Source of the DNA: Arhodomonas aquaeolei DSM 8974 | GTDB taxonomy: Bacteria > Pseudomonadota > Gammaproteobacteria > Nitrococcales > Nitrococcaceae | Length of the DNA stretch: 64,000 bases | Direction of reading: 5' to 3' | Assembly: GCF_000374645.1 (NCBI RefSeq) | Contig: NZ_KB894806.1 | Span: forward strand, 1-64,000 | In this document: positions 43,770 to 52,528 of the stretch, in pieces | Layout of the letters: each line of letters opens with the position of its first letter | How positions within the stretch are numbered: position 1 is the first letter of the stretch | The notes under the pieces: model-generated | Told to the model about the DNA's origin: nothing | The model's input: only the letters and a program-made list of their open reading frames with translations | Database searches by the model: none | Made by a program: the position numbers and the translations under genes

Positions 43770-44704
43770 ATCCGCGAGCCATCGGGCTGCTGACGCTGAT
43801 CACGCTTGGCGAGGCCACGATCGGCGTGTTCGTCAAGCTCACCGGTGGCGCGATACCGGTACAGACGCTGACGTTCTACGCGATGGGGTTCGCGGCCGTG
43901 TTCCTGGTCCTGGCCCGGGCGGCAGTGGAGCGGCGCTGGCCGCGGTTTCCCCGCGGCAATGTCCGGGATACGGCGGTTATCGGTGTCCTGATCGCCGCCC
44001 AGGGTGCTGCATTCAATTTCGCCATGTCGCTCGTGCCCATCGCCAATGCGGTGATCTTCTGGAGCATCGCGCCGTTTTTCGTCTTCATCTTTTCCGCCCT
44101 GTTTCTCCGTGAGCCGGCACGGCGTAGCTACATCCTCATATTCGCCGTCGCGCTTGCTGGCGTGGTGATGGCGAGGCCCTTCAGCGGCGGGTATGCGCTT
44201 GGCAATGCCGTGGCGCTGTCGACCGGCGCGATCTACGCGGCGATGGTCACCTACCTGCGCCACGAGGGGAAAACCGAAACCGGCAGTGACATCGCGTGGT
44301 CCATGCTCGTGGCCGCACTGGTGCTTTCACCGTCGCTGTTTGTCGCCGGCCCCGGCGAGGTGACCGCGTCAACGACATTCGGCTCAGGTGGTCTGGAGGT
44401 CCCCGTATTGCTCTGGGCTGCCGGGCTGGGCGTTGTCTCGACGGGTGTTCCCTACTTCGGGATAGCGATCGTGCTCAAGTCGATCAGTGCGAATGTCTAT
44501 GCGCTGGTGGACATCATTGTCTCACCGGTGGTCGCTTCGTTTCTGGGGTTCCTGGTTTTTTCCGAGGTGCCGGGCGAGGGGATGGTCTACGGCGGCGCCC
44601 TGCTGCTGGGCGCGGGTTTCTGGTTGACCCGGGAGATGTCCCGGGATTCGGGTAACAGGGCGGTGCATCCCTGCCAGTGCACTGCCCCGTCCGTTAGCGG
44701 TTGA
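43766..44704 (+). CDS. DMT superfamily (EamA) transporter
   Basis: The 312-residue protein has ten hydrophobic helices in two EamA repeats; conserved features include AAQGAAFNFAMSLVPIANAVIFWSIAPFFVFIFSALFLRE in the first repeat. Family members export amino acids or other metabolites, and the substrate here is unknown. Its start overlaps the CDF stop codon (ATGA), so it belongs to the metal operon by coupling, which is unusual for an EamA protein. Confidence 0.88.
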   Translation: MNPRAIGLLTLITLGEATIGVFVKLTGGAIPVQTLTFYAMGFAAVFLVLARAAVERRWPRFPRGNVRDTAVIGVLIAAQGAAFNFAMSLVPIANAVIFWSIAPFFVFIFSALFLREPARRSYILIFAVALAGVVMARPFSGGYALGNAVALSTGAIYAAMVTYLRHEGKTETGSDIAWSMLVAALVLSPSLFVAGPGEVTASTTFGSGGLEVPVLLWAAGLGVVSTGVPYFGIAIVLKSISANVYALVDIIVSPVVASFLGFLVFSEVPGEGMVYGGALLLGAGFWLTREMSRDSGNRAVHPCQCTAPSVSG

Positions 44705-44725
44705 TGGCAGCACAAGGAGGCCAAG

Positions 44726-44989
44726 ATGATGTGGGACGGCATGGGGTGGCACATGAACGCCTCGGGCTGGGAATGGTTTCTTCCCGGCGCGATTCATATG
44801 GTGCTTTTCTGGGGGGTTCTCATCGCGGCAGCGGTGCTGTTGGTGAAGGCGCTCTCCGACGTGACAGCGGGCAGGCGGCGCGGCAGCTCGGTCGCGCACA
44901 CGATCCTCGCCGAACGTTACGCCAAGGGCGAGATCGACGAGGAGGAGTATCAGCGGCGGCTATCGCATCTGAAACGATCCATCCATTAA
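44726..44989 (+). CDS. Small SHOCT-domain membrane protein
   Basis: The 87-residue protein has one transmembrane helix (IHMVLFWGVLIAAAVLLVKAL) and a C-terminal SHOCT motif (HTILAERYAKGEIDEEEYQRRLSHL). SHOCT proteins of this size are frequent in copper and heavy-metal clusters, but their role is unknown. AAGGAGG lies 7 nt upstream of the ATG. Confidence 0.88.
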   Translation: MMWDGMGWHMNASGWEWFLPGAIHMVLFWGVLIAAAVLLVKALSDVTAGRRRGSSVAHTILAERYAKGEIDEEEYQRRLSHLKRSIH

Positions 44990-45083
44990 CGGCAGACAGG
45001 TCATTCTACCGCCATATCATGACGAGCCTGACGCTACATCGTGAACGGGGCCACGGCCACGCATGTGTGACGGGGGATCGCGC

Positions 45084-45422
45084 ATGAATCCCGCAGTCTG
45101 GCGACGGCTGCTGCTGATGCTGATCATCTGCGGCATTGCCCTGCCCGTCCTCGCCGATCGTGGCGCCGGCGTCACGTTGCGAGTGGGTGATGACGAGGTG
45201 CGGGTCTATGCCGTGACGGCCGAAGCGCGGCTTCCTGCGCCGGGACTCGGCTCGTCCGGCATCGAACTCACCGATGCCGATCTGCACTGTGCCCAGACCC
45301 ACGGTATGGTGCGCGCCAGCCTCGTTTCACTCGATCCCTGTGCGCCGTCCGTCGCCGTCGTGACGGCGAAAGGCGCGGCGCCGGGCTATGCGGTGCCGCC
45401 TTTCCGCCCGCCCCGGACCTGA
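45084..45422 (+). CDS. Small exported protein of unknown function in the copper cluster
   Basis: The 112-residue protein has a signal peptide (WRRLLLMLIICGIALPVLA) and two Cys in the mature part (LHCAQTHGM and LDPCAPS). Its Pro/Arg-rich end, GYAVPPFRPPRT, is reminiscent of the tails of CzcI-like and similar metal-cluster proteins. I do not recognise the family. It may be a periplasmic metal binder or sensor. GGGGGAT lies upstream of ATG 45084. Confidence 0.6.
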   Translation: MNPAVWRRLLLMLIICGIALPVLADRGAGVTLRVGDDEVRVYAVTAEARLPAPGLGSSGIELTDADLHCAQTHGMVRASLVSLDPCAPSVAVVTAKGAAPGYAVPPFRPPRT

Positions 45423-45510
45423 CGTTCTTCATCCCTGATTGCCTTGTTCCCCCGCGCCACGGTGTATCCCGGGCCCGGGGGTGAGAATCCGGACTTCAAG
45501 GAGAACGTCC

Positions 45511-45786
45511 ATGTCGATCGACGACCGATCCGTGCCCGCACGGCCGCATCGCCGTCCGGGCGAAGCCACACGTAGCGTCTCCGGGGCGCGGTCCAAATAC
45601 ATGCTGCCGTTACTGGCGCTGGGAACCGTTGTCGCGGTATTCGGCGTCTCGCAGACGGGAGCGTCCCTGGGGATGCTCTTCTACCTGGTGCTGCTCGCCT
45701 GTCCGCTCATGCACCTGTTCATGCATCGGGGGCGCCACTCGGGCGCATCCGGGGACCACAAGGGAGGGGGCGAGAATGAGGGCTAG
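45511..45786 (+). CDS. DUF2933 small membrane protein
   Basis: The 91-residue protein has two hydrophobic helices and the DUF2933 signature LLACPLMHLFMHRGRHSG near its end, a conserved CPLMH-x-FMH metal-binding-like motif. Such proteins accompany copper ATPases and multicopper oxidases. AAGGAG precedes ATG 45511. It overlaps the following gene by 11 bp. Confidence 0.85.
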   Translation: MSIDDRSVPARPHRRPGEATRSVSGARSKYMLPLLALGTVVAVFGVSQTGASLGMLFYLVLLACPLMHLFMHRGRHSGASGDHKGGGENEG

Positions 45787-46813
45787 GCTGTTTTCGCTGC
45801 TATTCGCCGGGTTCGTCGCTGCCGCCTCCGCCGAGGTCTCGGCGGGACAGGCCTATCTCCCAATGGGACAGGCGCGGGGTATCGCGGTGGTCGATACACA
45901 GCGCGATGCCGTGGTCGGCCATCTGCCGGGGGTACCCTCCGGGCACGGCCTGGCCCTGAGTCCGGACGGTGGGCTGCTGGTGGCGGCGAGCCTGGCCGCC
46001 GGGGCCACCATGGAGGCCGGGGAACCGGAGCACGCGGCCCATCACGGCGGAAAGGCCGCTGCGCGTGAATCCGGCGGCGGTGGTGTCGTCACCCTGATCC
46101 GGGCCGCTACCGGGGCGGTGGTGGCGCGGATCGCGATCCCCGGGCCGAGCCATCACGTGGCAATCACGCCGGACGGGCGTTATGCCGTGGCGACGCTGAT
46201 GCGTGACGGTGGCGTCGCGGTCATCGACCTGCGTGAACGACGCCTCGCCAGGGTGGTTCCCACCGGGGTCGCGCCTAACTATGCCGTGCCGGCCGCGGAC
46301 AGCCGGACCGTGTACGTGAGCAATTCGGGCAGCGCGACGGTGAGCGTCGTCGACGTGGTCACGGGCCGCGTTCGCGACAGCGTGACCGTCGACGCCGGCC
46401 CCGAGCACATGGTGCTGTCCGGGGACGGGGAACGGCTGTACGTGAACGCCGCAGGTGCCGGGGCCGTTACGGTGGTGGCCCTCCCGGAGGGCCGGGTTGT
46501 GCGTAGCCTCGAGACGGGGCGTGATCCCCACGGCATCGCGCTCGGTCGCTCCGGGCGCCGGCTGTTCGTGGCCCTGACCGGCGAGGACCGGCTCCTGGCC
46601 ATCGATCTGCGCGACGGTTCCCGCACCAGCCGCGTGCTGGCGCCGATGCCCTACCACCTCGCGAGGGTTCCCGGTAACGGCCGGCTCTACGTCTCCAGCC
46701 GCGGCGAATCCCGCGTCTGGGTGGTGGACGGCCGCGATCTGGGTGTATCGGCGTCGATCCAGACGTCCGCGGTCGTCCACCAGATGGCGATGTCCGCGGA
46801 GGCGGGGCAGTGA
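45776..46813 (+). CDS. Periplasmic YVTN-repeat beta-propeller protein
   Basis: The 345-residue protein has a signal peptide (1-24) followed by YVTN/cytochrome-D1-heme-domain-type blades, e.g. VDTQRDAVVGHLPGVPSGHGLALSPDGG, TVYVSNSGSATVSVVDV and VYVNAAGAG-like strands. A His-rich loop (EPEHAAHHGGKAAARESGGGG) inserted in an early blade could bind metal. No c-type haem motif is present. Its role in the copper region is likely periplasmic protein or metal binding; no catalytic residues are recognised. It overlaps the thioredoxin gene by 4 bp. Confidence 0.82.
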   Translation: MRARLFSLLFAGFVAAASAEVSAGQAYLPMGQARGIAVVDTQRDAVVGHLPGVPSGHGLALSPDGGLLVAASLAAGATMEAGEPEHAAHHGGKAAARESGGGGVVTLIRAATGAVVARIAIPGPSHHVAITPDGRYAVATLMRDGGVAVIDLRERRLARVVPTGVAPNYAVPAADSRTVYVSNSGSATVSVVDVVTGRVRDSVTVDAGPEHMVLSGDGERLYVNAAGAGAVTVVALPEGRVVRSLETGRDPHGIALGRSGRRLFVALTGEDRLLAIDLRDGSRTSRVLAPMPYHLARVPGNGRLYVSSRGESRVWVVDGRDLGVSASIQTSAVVHQMAMSAEAGQ

Positions 46814-47337
46814 GGCGGACGATCCTCCCACTGGCCATATTTCTCGCCGCCGCGGTGCTGCTCGGCGTCGGCCTTTGGCTGGATCCCTCCCGGGTGCCGT
46901 CTCCCCTTCTGGGGAAGGCGGCCCCCGCCTTCTCGGCACCGCGTCTGTTCCGGCCGGCGGAGACGGTCACGGAGGGCGATCTGCAGGGGCAGGTCGTCGC
47001 CGTCAACGTGTTCGCGAGCTGGTGTACCGCCTGCCGGGAGGAGCACCCCTTCGTTGCCGCACTGGCGGAGCGGATCCCGGTGTATGGGCTGAACTACAAG
47101 GACACGCGCGGCGACGCCCGCGCGTGGCTCGCCCGCTACGGTAACGCCTATCGCGCGGTGGCCTTCGATCCGAAGGGGCGGGTCGGACTGGAGTGGGGTG
47201 TGTACGGGGTGCCGGAGACCTATATCCTAGACGCCGACGGCGTCATCCGGCACAAGCACATCGGTGCGATAGATGCCCGCGGCCTGAACGAGGAAATCCT
47301 GCCGCTGGTCTCGCGGCTGCTCGGGGAATCGGCATGA
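46810..47337 (+). CDS. Membrane-anchored CcmG/DsbE-like thioredoxin
   Basis: The 175-residue protein has an N-terminal anchor (LPLAIFLAAAVLLGVGLWL) and a periplasmic thioredoxin fold with active site WCTAC (Cys72, Cys75), the cis-Pro loop GVPETYILD and the family-typical KDTRGDARAWLARYG. CcmG/DsbE proteins reduce thiols in cytochrome c apoproteins; in metal-stress clusters they may protect periplasmic thiols. It uses a GTG start overlapping the propeller stop. CcdA, which could reduce it, is encoded downstream. Confidence 0.92.
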   Translation: MRRTILPLAIFLAAAVLLGVGLWLDPSRVPSPLLGKAAPAFSAPRLFRPAETVTEGDLQGQVVAVNVFASWCTACREEHPFVAALAERIPVYGLNYKDTRGDARAWLARYGNAYRAVAFDPKGRVGLEWGVYGVPETYILDADGVIRHKHIGAIDARGLNEEILPLVSRLLGESA

Positions 47338-47440
47338 TGGCCGTAGCGCACGCCATTGTGCCGGTGCGGACAATGCCCGGCCCCTGTCGCTGCCACGAAC
47401 GCGCCATTCGGGTTCGTTATCGATCGAAGGGGAGGTAGGC

Positions 47441-48178
47441 GTGCCTGAAATCGCCGGTATCGGTCTGCTGACCGCGTTCGCCGCGGGCATCATCTCCTTC
47501 CTCTCGCCCTGTGTGCTGCCGCTGGTGCCCGGGTACGTCTCCTTCGTCGCCGGGCGCTCCGTGGAGGAGCTGCAGACGCTGTCGGGCTACCGCGAGCGCC
47601 TGGCGGTCGTCGGCATGAGTCTGTCGTTCGTGCTCGGGTTCGCCACGGTCTTCATGCTCCTGGGCGCGAGTGCCACCGCCATAGGCCGTGTGATGCTGGC
47701 CTACAAGGAGACGGCCAACATCGTCGGCGGCACGTTCGTGATCGTCTTCGGCCTTTTCATGAGCGGAGCGCTACGGCTGCGGTGGCTCCATGGCGACACG
47801 CGGTGGATCCACCGCCTCGAACAGGGGGGAACCCCCTGGCTGAGCTATCTCCTCGGCGTGGCCTTCGCGTTCGGGTGGACCCCGTGCATCGGCCCCGTTC
47901 TCGGCAGCATCCTGACCGTGAGTGCCTCCGGGGCGGGGAGCGGTGTCGCCTTGCTCGGCGTCTACTCGCTCGGGCTCGGTGTGCCCTTCCTCGCAACCGC
48001 GCTGTTCATCAACCGCTTTCTCGACAACCGTGCCCGCCTGCGTGCCTGGGGGCGGCCGCTGCACATCATCGGTGGCGTGGTCATGATCGTGGTCGGCGTG
48101 GCGATGGTGACCGGACAGCTCGCGCGGTTCAGCTACTGGCTCCTCGACGTTTTCCCCTGGCTCGGCCGTATCGGTTAG
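47441..48178 (+). CDS. ccdA: CcdA/DsbD-type thiol-disulfide transporter
   Basis: The 245-residue membrane protein has six hydrophobic helices and the paired redox cysteines of CcdA: Cys24 in FLSPCVLPLVPG and Cys149 in GWTPCIGPVLG. It passes electrons from cytoplasmic thioredoxin to periplasmic partners such as the DsbE-like protein upstream. AGGGGAGG lies just before the GTG start. It ends the copper/redox region. Confidence 0.93.
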   Translation: MPEIAGIGLLTAFAAGIISFLSPCVLPLVPGYVSFVAGRSVEELQTLSGYRERLAVVGMSLSFVLGFATVFMLLGASATAIGRVMLAYKETANIVGGTFVIVFGLFMSGALRLRWLHGDTRWIHRLEQGGTPWLSYLLGVAFAFGWTPCIGPVLGSILTVSASGAGSGVALLGVYSLGLGVPFLATALFINRFLDNRARLRAWGRPLHIIGGVVMIVVGVAMVTGQLARFSYWLLDVFPWLGRIG

Positions 48179-48252
48179 TGCCCCCGGTCGGCAGGCGTCC
48201 GTGACGGTGGGTACGAGGCCCGTGGGCCACCTCGCCACCCCGCCGGAAGCGC

Positions 48253-48269
48253 TGCACCGCCATGATGCA
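48253..48269. promoter_or_regulatory. NtrC-like enhancer site upstream of urtA
   Basis: TGCACCGCCATGATGCA matches the NtrC consensus TGCACCANNNTGGTGCA at 12 of 14 defined positions. It lies about 111 bp upstream of the -24 element, a normal enhancer distance. Further TGCA/GGTGCA half-sites occur at 48278-48303. Confidence 0.6.
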
Positions 48270-48377
48270 TTGGCGCCGGTGCAGTGCACCACGCCGGGGT
48301 GCGTGTCGACCACCGGTTACGTTTCCGGGTTTGCCGGTATTCCGTGAATAACCTTTTAAGACAGTGTCTTGGGCCTA

Positions 48378-48395
48378 TTGGCACGATCCCTGTAA
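48378..48395 (+). promoter_or_regulatory. Sigma-54-like promoter of urtABCDE
   Basis: TTGGCACGATCCCTGTAA fits the -24/-12 consensus YTGGCACGRNNNTTGCW at 14 of 16 positions or better in the -24 half, with CTGT replacing TTGC at -12. The start is predicted near 48405, leaving a 55-nt leader. Nitrogen control of urea uptake through NtrC is well established in other bacteria. Confidence 0.6.
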
Positions 48396-48459
48396 TGCCC
48401 CTTTCCGATGCCGCCGGGCGGCGGTGCCAAATCAAGCAACGATCGAGGAAGGGGCAGCC

Positions 48460-49752
48460 ATGAGAACAATTCGTAAACGTCTGGCCGGAGTCGTCGCGGG
48501 CCTGGCGCTCGCCGGTTCGGTGGGCGGCGCCCACGCCGCCGAGGAGCCCATCAAGGTCGGTGTCCTCCACTCGCTGTCCGGCACCATGGCCATCAGCGAG
48601 AGCACGCTGAAGGACACCATGCTCATGCTCATCGAGGAGCAGAACGCCAAGGGCGGCGTACTCGGCCGCAAGCTGGAGCCGGTGGTGGTCGACCCCGCCT
48701 CCGACTGGCCGCTGTTCGCCGAGAAGGCCCGCCAGCTCATCACCCAGGAGGGCGTGGACGTGATCTTCGGCGCCTGGACGTCGGTGTCGCGGAAGTCCGT
48801 GCTACCGGTGGTCGAGGAGCTCAAGGTGCCGCTGTTCTATCCGGTGCAGTATGAGGGCGAGGAGTCCTCGAAGTACGTGTTCTACACCGGTGCGGCGCCG
48901 AACCAGCAGGCGATCCCGGCGGTCAACTACCTGCGCAACATGCTCGGCATCGAGCGCTTCGTGCTCGAGGGCACCGACTACGTCTACCCGCGCACGACCA
49001 ACAAGATCCTCAAGCGCTACCTGATGGACCGCGGCGTGGCCGAGGAGGACATCCTGGTCAACTACACGCCGTTCGGCTTCTCCGACTGGCAGAGCGAGGT
49101 CGCGCGGATCAAGGAGTTCGGTTCCCAGGGCAAGCCCACGGCCGTGGTGTCCACCATCAACGGTGATGCCAACGTGCCCTTCTACAAGGAGCTGGCCAAC
49201 CAGGGCGTGTCCGCCGCGGACATCCCGGTCATCGCCTTCTCGGTGGGCGAGCAGGAGCTCTCGGGCATCGACACCGCGCCGCTGGTCGGGCATATGTCCG
49301 CCTGGAACTACTTCCAGAGCATCGATACCCCGGCCAACGAGGCCTTCATCGAGCGCTGGCACGAGTACATCGGTGACGACTCCCGCGTGACCAACGACCC
49401 CATGGAGGCCCACTACATCGGCTTCAACATGTGGGTGAAGGCCGTGGAGAAGGCCGGTACCGCCGACCCGGAGGCCGTGGTCGACGCGATGATCGGCGTC
49501 ACCGCGCCGAACCTCACCGGCGGCGTGGCGGCGATGATGCCCAACCACCACATCACCAAGCCGGTGTTCATCGGCGAGATCCAGGACAACGGCCAGTTCG
49601 CCGCCGTCTGGCAGACCCCGGGCATGGTCGCGGGTGATGCCTGGTCGGATTTCCTGCCGGAGAGCAGCAAGATCATCTCCGACTGGCGCGAGCCGCTCGC
49701 CTGCGGCAACTACGACGTCACCACCGGCGAGTGCTCCGGCCAGGAGTACTGA
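48460..49752 (+). CDS. urtA: Urea ABC transporter substrate-binding protein
   Basis: The 430-residue periplasmic protein has a signal peptide cleaved after AHA (about residue 26) and is a type I branched-chain-like binding protein. It has UrtA-specific blocks: IKVGVLHSLSGTMAISESTLKD, VDPASDWPLFAEKARQLI, FGAWTSVSRKSVLPVVE, FYPVQYEGEE and GTDYVYPRTTNKI. It captures urea for UrtBCDE. GAGGAAGGGG precedes the ATG. No urease genes are in the window. Confidence 0.95.
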   Translation: MRTIRKRLAGVVAGLALAGSVGGAHAAEEPIKVGVLHSLSGTMAISESTLKDTMLMLIEEQNAKGGVLGRKLEPVVVDPASDWPLFAEKARQLITQEGVDVIFGAWTSVSRKSVLPVVEELKVPLFYPVQYEGEESSKYVFYTGAAPNQQAIPAVNYLRNMLGIERFVLEGTDYVYPRTTNKILKRYLMDRGVAEEDILVNYTPFGFSDWQSEVARIKEFGSQGKPTAVVSTINGDANVPFYKELANQGVSAADIPVIAFSVGEQELSGIDTAPLVGHMSAWNYFQSIDTPANEAFIERWHEYIGDDSRVTNDPMEAHYIGFNMWVKAVEKAGTADPEAVVDAMIGVTAPNLTGGVAAMMPNHHITKPVFIGEIQDNGQFAAVWQTPGMVAGDAWSDFLPESSKIISDWREPLACGNYDVTTGECSGQEY

Positions 49753-49807
49753 TCGTCGCTGCGGGGCGGTGCCGCCGGCACCGCCCCCACCCCACGGAGG
49801 ACGGACG

Positions 49808-51394
49808 ATGAGCCCAATGCTGCGCACCGCGCTCGTGATCGGGCTGTCGCTGGCGCTGAGTGCCGCGGCGGTGGCCGCGGACTTCGCCACCCTGCTCCAG
49901 GGCCTGGACACCCGTAACTTCCGCGAGAAGATGACGGTGACCGAACAGATCGCCGGCTCCGGCCATCCCCGGGCGGCGGCCGTGCTCACCGCCCTGTCGG
50001 CGGGGGATCTCTACGTCGACGACGCCAGCGGCCGCGTGGTCATCCGGCATGACGACGGGCCGGTGACCGACGCGGCGACCGGCGAGCCCGTGGCCTCCCA
50101 CGGCGGACTCGACCGGGTGATCGCGAACATCCTCATGCGCCGCCGCATCGAGGGTGCCCTGTCGCGGCTGCGCCTCAACGCGCCTGCGCCGCAGATGCGC
50201 CTGAAGGCCGTGCGCGGGCTCTTCGGCGACCTCGACGAGAACACCGTGGCGCTGCTGCGCGAGCGCCGCGACGCCGAGGACGACCCGCGGGTGGCCGCGG
50301 CGCTCGCCGTCGGTCTCGCGCTCTACGACCTGCGCGAGGGCAGCCGCGGCGAGCGCATGGCCGCCATCGATGAGCTCGGCGGCAATCTCGCGCCGGAGGC
50401 GCGCAATGCCCTGCGCCAGGCGGCGGCGGACGGGGCGCTGCCCGGGCCGGTGCGCGAGGCGGCCGCCTCGGCACTGGCGCGCACCCAGACCTGGGTGAGC
50501 TTCTACGACCGCGTCGAGCAGATCTTCTTCGGCCTGTCCCTGGGCTCGGTGCTGCTGCTCGCCGCGGTGGGACTCGCCATCACCTTCGGCGTGATGGGCG
50601 TGATCAACATGGCCCACGGCGAGCTGATCATGCTCGGCGCCTACACCACCTTCGTGCTCCAGCAGCTCATGCCCGGCCATATCGGCCTGGCCCTGGTGCT
50701 GTCGGTGCCCGCGGCCTTCCTGGTCGCCGGGGCCTTCGGCGTGGTCATCGAGCGCGGGGTGATCCGGCACCTCTACGGCCGGCCGCTGGAGACCCTGCTC
50801 GCTACCTTCGGCATCAGCCTCATTCTCCAGCAGCTCGTGCGCACGGTGTTCTCGCCCCTCAACCGCTCGGTGAGCGCGCCGGAGTGGCTGAGCGGCTCGG
50901 TCGTGCTCAACCCGGTGCTCTCGCTCACCGTCAACCGCCTGGTGATCATCGCCTTCGCCCTGGCCGTGTTCACCCTGCTGGTGCTCGTGCTCAACCGCAC
51001 CTCCCTGGGCCTGAAGGTACGGGCGGTTTCGCAGAACCGTGCCATGGCCCGGGCCGTCGGCGTGCGCAGCGACTGGGTCGATGCGGCAACCTTCGGCCTC
51101 GGTGCCGGGGTGGCGGGGATCGCCGGCGTGGCGCTGTCCCAGCTCACCAACGTCGGTCCGAACATGGGCCAGTCCTACATCATCGACTCGTTCCTGGTGG
51201 TGGTCTTCGGCGGCGCAGGCAACCTGCTGGGCACGCTGGTCGGGGCGATGACGCTGGGCGTGCTCAACAAGTTCCTGGAGCCGGCGACGGGTGCGGTGCT
51301 CGCCAAGATCCTGGTGCTGGTGTTCATCATCCTGTTCATCCAGAAGCGGCCGAAGGGACTCTTCCCCCAGCGCGGCCGCGCGGCGGAGGCCTGA
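49808..51394 (+). CDS. urtB: Urea ABC transporter permease UrtB
   Basis: The 528-residue protein has a signal-like N-terminus, a roughly 200-residue HEAT-like periplasmic extension (FREKMTVTEQIAGSGHPRAAAVLTAL), then a LivH-type permease with eight or so helices and the motifs GVMGVINMAHGELIMLGAYT and RAVSQNRAMARAVGVRSDWVD. The long N-terminal extension is a normal hallmark of UrtB. It follows urtA by 55 bp. Confidence 0.95.
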   Translation: MSPMLRTALVIGLSLALSAAAVAADFATLLQGLDTRNFREKMTVTEQIAGSGHPRAAAVLTALSAGDLYVDDASGRVVIRHDDGPVTDAATGEPVASHGGLDRVIANILMRRRIEGALSRLRLNAPAPQMRLKAVRGLFGDLDENTVALLRERRDAEDDPRVAAALAVGLALYDLREGSRGERMAAIDELGGNLAPEARNALRQAAADGALPGPVREAAASALARTQTWVSFYDRVEQIFFGLSLGSVLLLAAVGLAITFGVMGVINMAHGELIMLGAYTTFVLQQLMPGHIGLALVLSVPAAFLVAGAFGVVIERGVIRHLYGRPLETLLATFGISLILQQLVRTVFSPLNRSVSAPEWLSGSVVLNPVLSLTVNRLVIIAFALAVFTLLVLVLNRTSLGLKVRAVSQNRAMARAVGVRSDWVDAATFGLGAGVAGIAGVALSQLTNVGPNMGQSYIIDSFLVVVFGGAGNLLGTLVGAMTLGVLNKFLEPATGAVLAKILVLVFIILFIQKRPKGLFPQRGRAAEA

Positions 51395-51400
51395 CCCCCT

Positions 51401-52528
51401 ATGACCGCTGACGCCAAGTCCCTGCCCCGGCTCGGCTACCGTGGCGGGCTGCTCACCGGCGACATCGCCGGGCGGGTGCTCATCGCGCTACTCCTGGCGG
51501 CGGCCGTGGCGGTGCCCGCCGCCAACCTTCTGGCCCCCGAGGGCTCGCTGCTGCACCTGTCGAGCTACACGGTGACGCTGCTCGGCAAGTACCTGTGCTA
51601 CGCCCTGCTGGCGCTCTCGGTGGACCTGATCTGGGGCTACTGCGGCATCCTCAGTCTCGGCCACGGGGCGTTTTTCGCCCTGGGCGGCTACGCCATGGGC
51701 ATGTACCTGATGCGCCAGATCGGTACCCGCGGCGTCTACGGCGATCCGGTGCTGCCGGACTTCATGGTCTTCCTCAACTGGGACCGGCTGCCCTGGTACT
51801 GGTACGGCTTCGACCAGTTCCCGGTGGCGCTGGTGGCCATCGTGCTGGTGCCGGCGGTGGTGGCCTTCGTGTTCGGCTGGCTGGCGTTCCGCTCCCGGGT
51901 CACCGGCGTCTATCTCTCGATCATGAGCCAGGCGCTGACCTATGCGCTGATGCTCGCGTTCTTCCGCAACGAGATGGGCTTCGGCGGCAACAACGGCCTT
52001 ACCGACTTCAAGGACATCCTCGGTTTCGATATCCAGGCGGACACCACCCGGGCGGCACTGTTCGCCGCCTCCGCACTGGCGCTCGCCGGCGGCTACGCGA
52101 TATGCCGGTTCATCGTCTCGAGCAAGCTCGGGCGGGTGGTGACCGCGGTGCGCGACGCCGAGGCACGGGTGCGCACCGTCGGTTACCGGGTGGACCACTA
52201 CAAGGTCTGGCTGTTCACGGTCTCGGCGATGCTCGCGGGCGTCGCCGGGGCGCTGTACGTGCCCCAGGTGGGGATCATCAACCCCGGCGAGTTCTCGCCG
52301 CTGAACTCCATCGAGATCGTGGTCTGGGTGGCGGTTGGCGGGCGCGGCACCCTCATCGGTGCCGTGGTCGGTGCGCTGGCGGTGAACTACGGCAAGACGG
52401 TGTTCACCGGGGTCTGGCCGGAGGGCTGGCTGTTCGCCCTCGGGGCGCTGTTCGTGGTGGTCACGGTGTTCCTGCCCCGGGGCATCGTGGGGCTGCTGCG
52501 CCGCCGGCGCGGCGAGGAGGCGGCATGA
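51401..52528 (+). CDS. urtC: Urea ABC transporter permease UrtC
   Basis: The 375-residue LivM-type permease contains LSVDLIWGYCGILSLGHGAFFALGGYAMGMYL, YLSIMSQALTYALMLAFFRN and the EAA-like AVRDAEARVRTVGYRVDHYK loop. It ends with a basic tail (RRRRGEEAA). It begins 6 bp after urtB and overlaps urtD by 4 bp (ATGA). Confidence 0.95.
   Translation: MTADAKSLPRLGYRGGLLTGDIAGRVLIALLLAAAVAVPAANLLAPEGSLLHLSSYTVTLLGKYLCYALLALSVDLIWGYCGILSLGHGAFFALGGYAMGMYLMRQIGTRGVYGDPVLPDFMVFLNWDRLPWYWYGFDQFPVALVAIVLVPAVVAFVFGWLAFRSRVTGVYLSIMSQALTYALMLAFFRNEMGFGGNNGLTDFKDILGFDIQADTTRAALFAASALALAGGYAICRFIVSSKLGRVVTAVRDAEARVRTVGYRVDHYKVWLFTVSAMLAGVAGALYVPQVGIINPGEFSPLNSIEIVVWVAVGGRGTLIGAVVGALAVNYGKTVFTGVWPEGWLFALGALFVVVTVFLPRGIVGLLRRRRGEEAA

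Noticed and set aside
48285-48303. Second NtrC box upstream of urtA
   Set aside because: The half-sites are present but the spacing is 2 nt too long for the 17-bp consensus.
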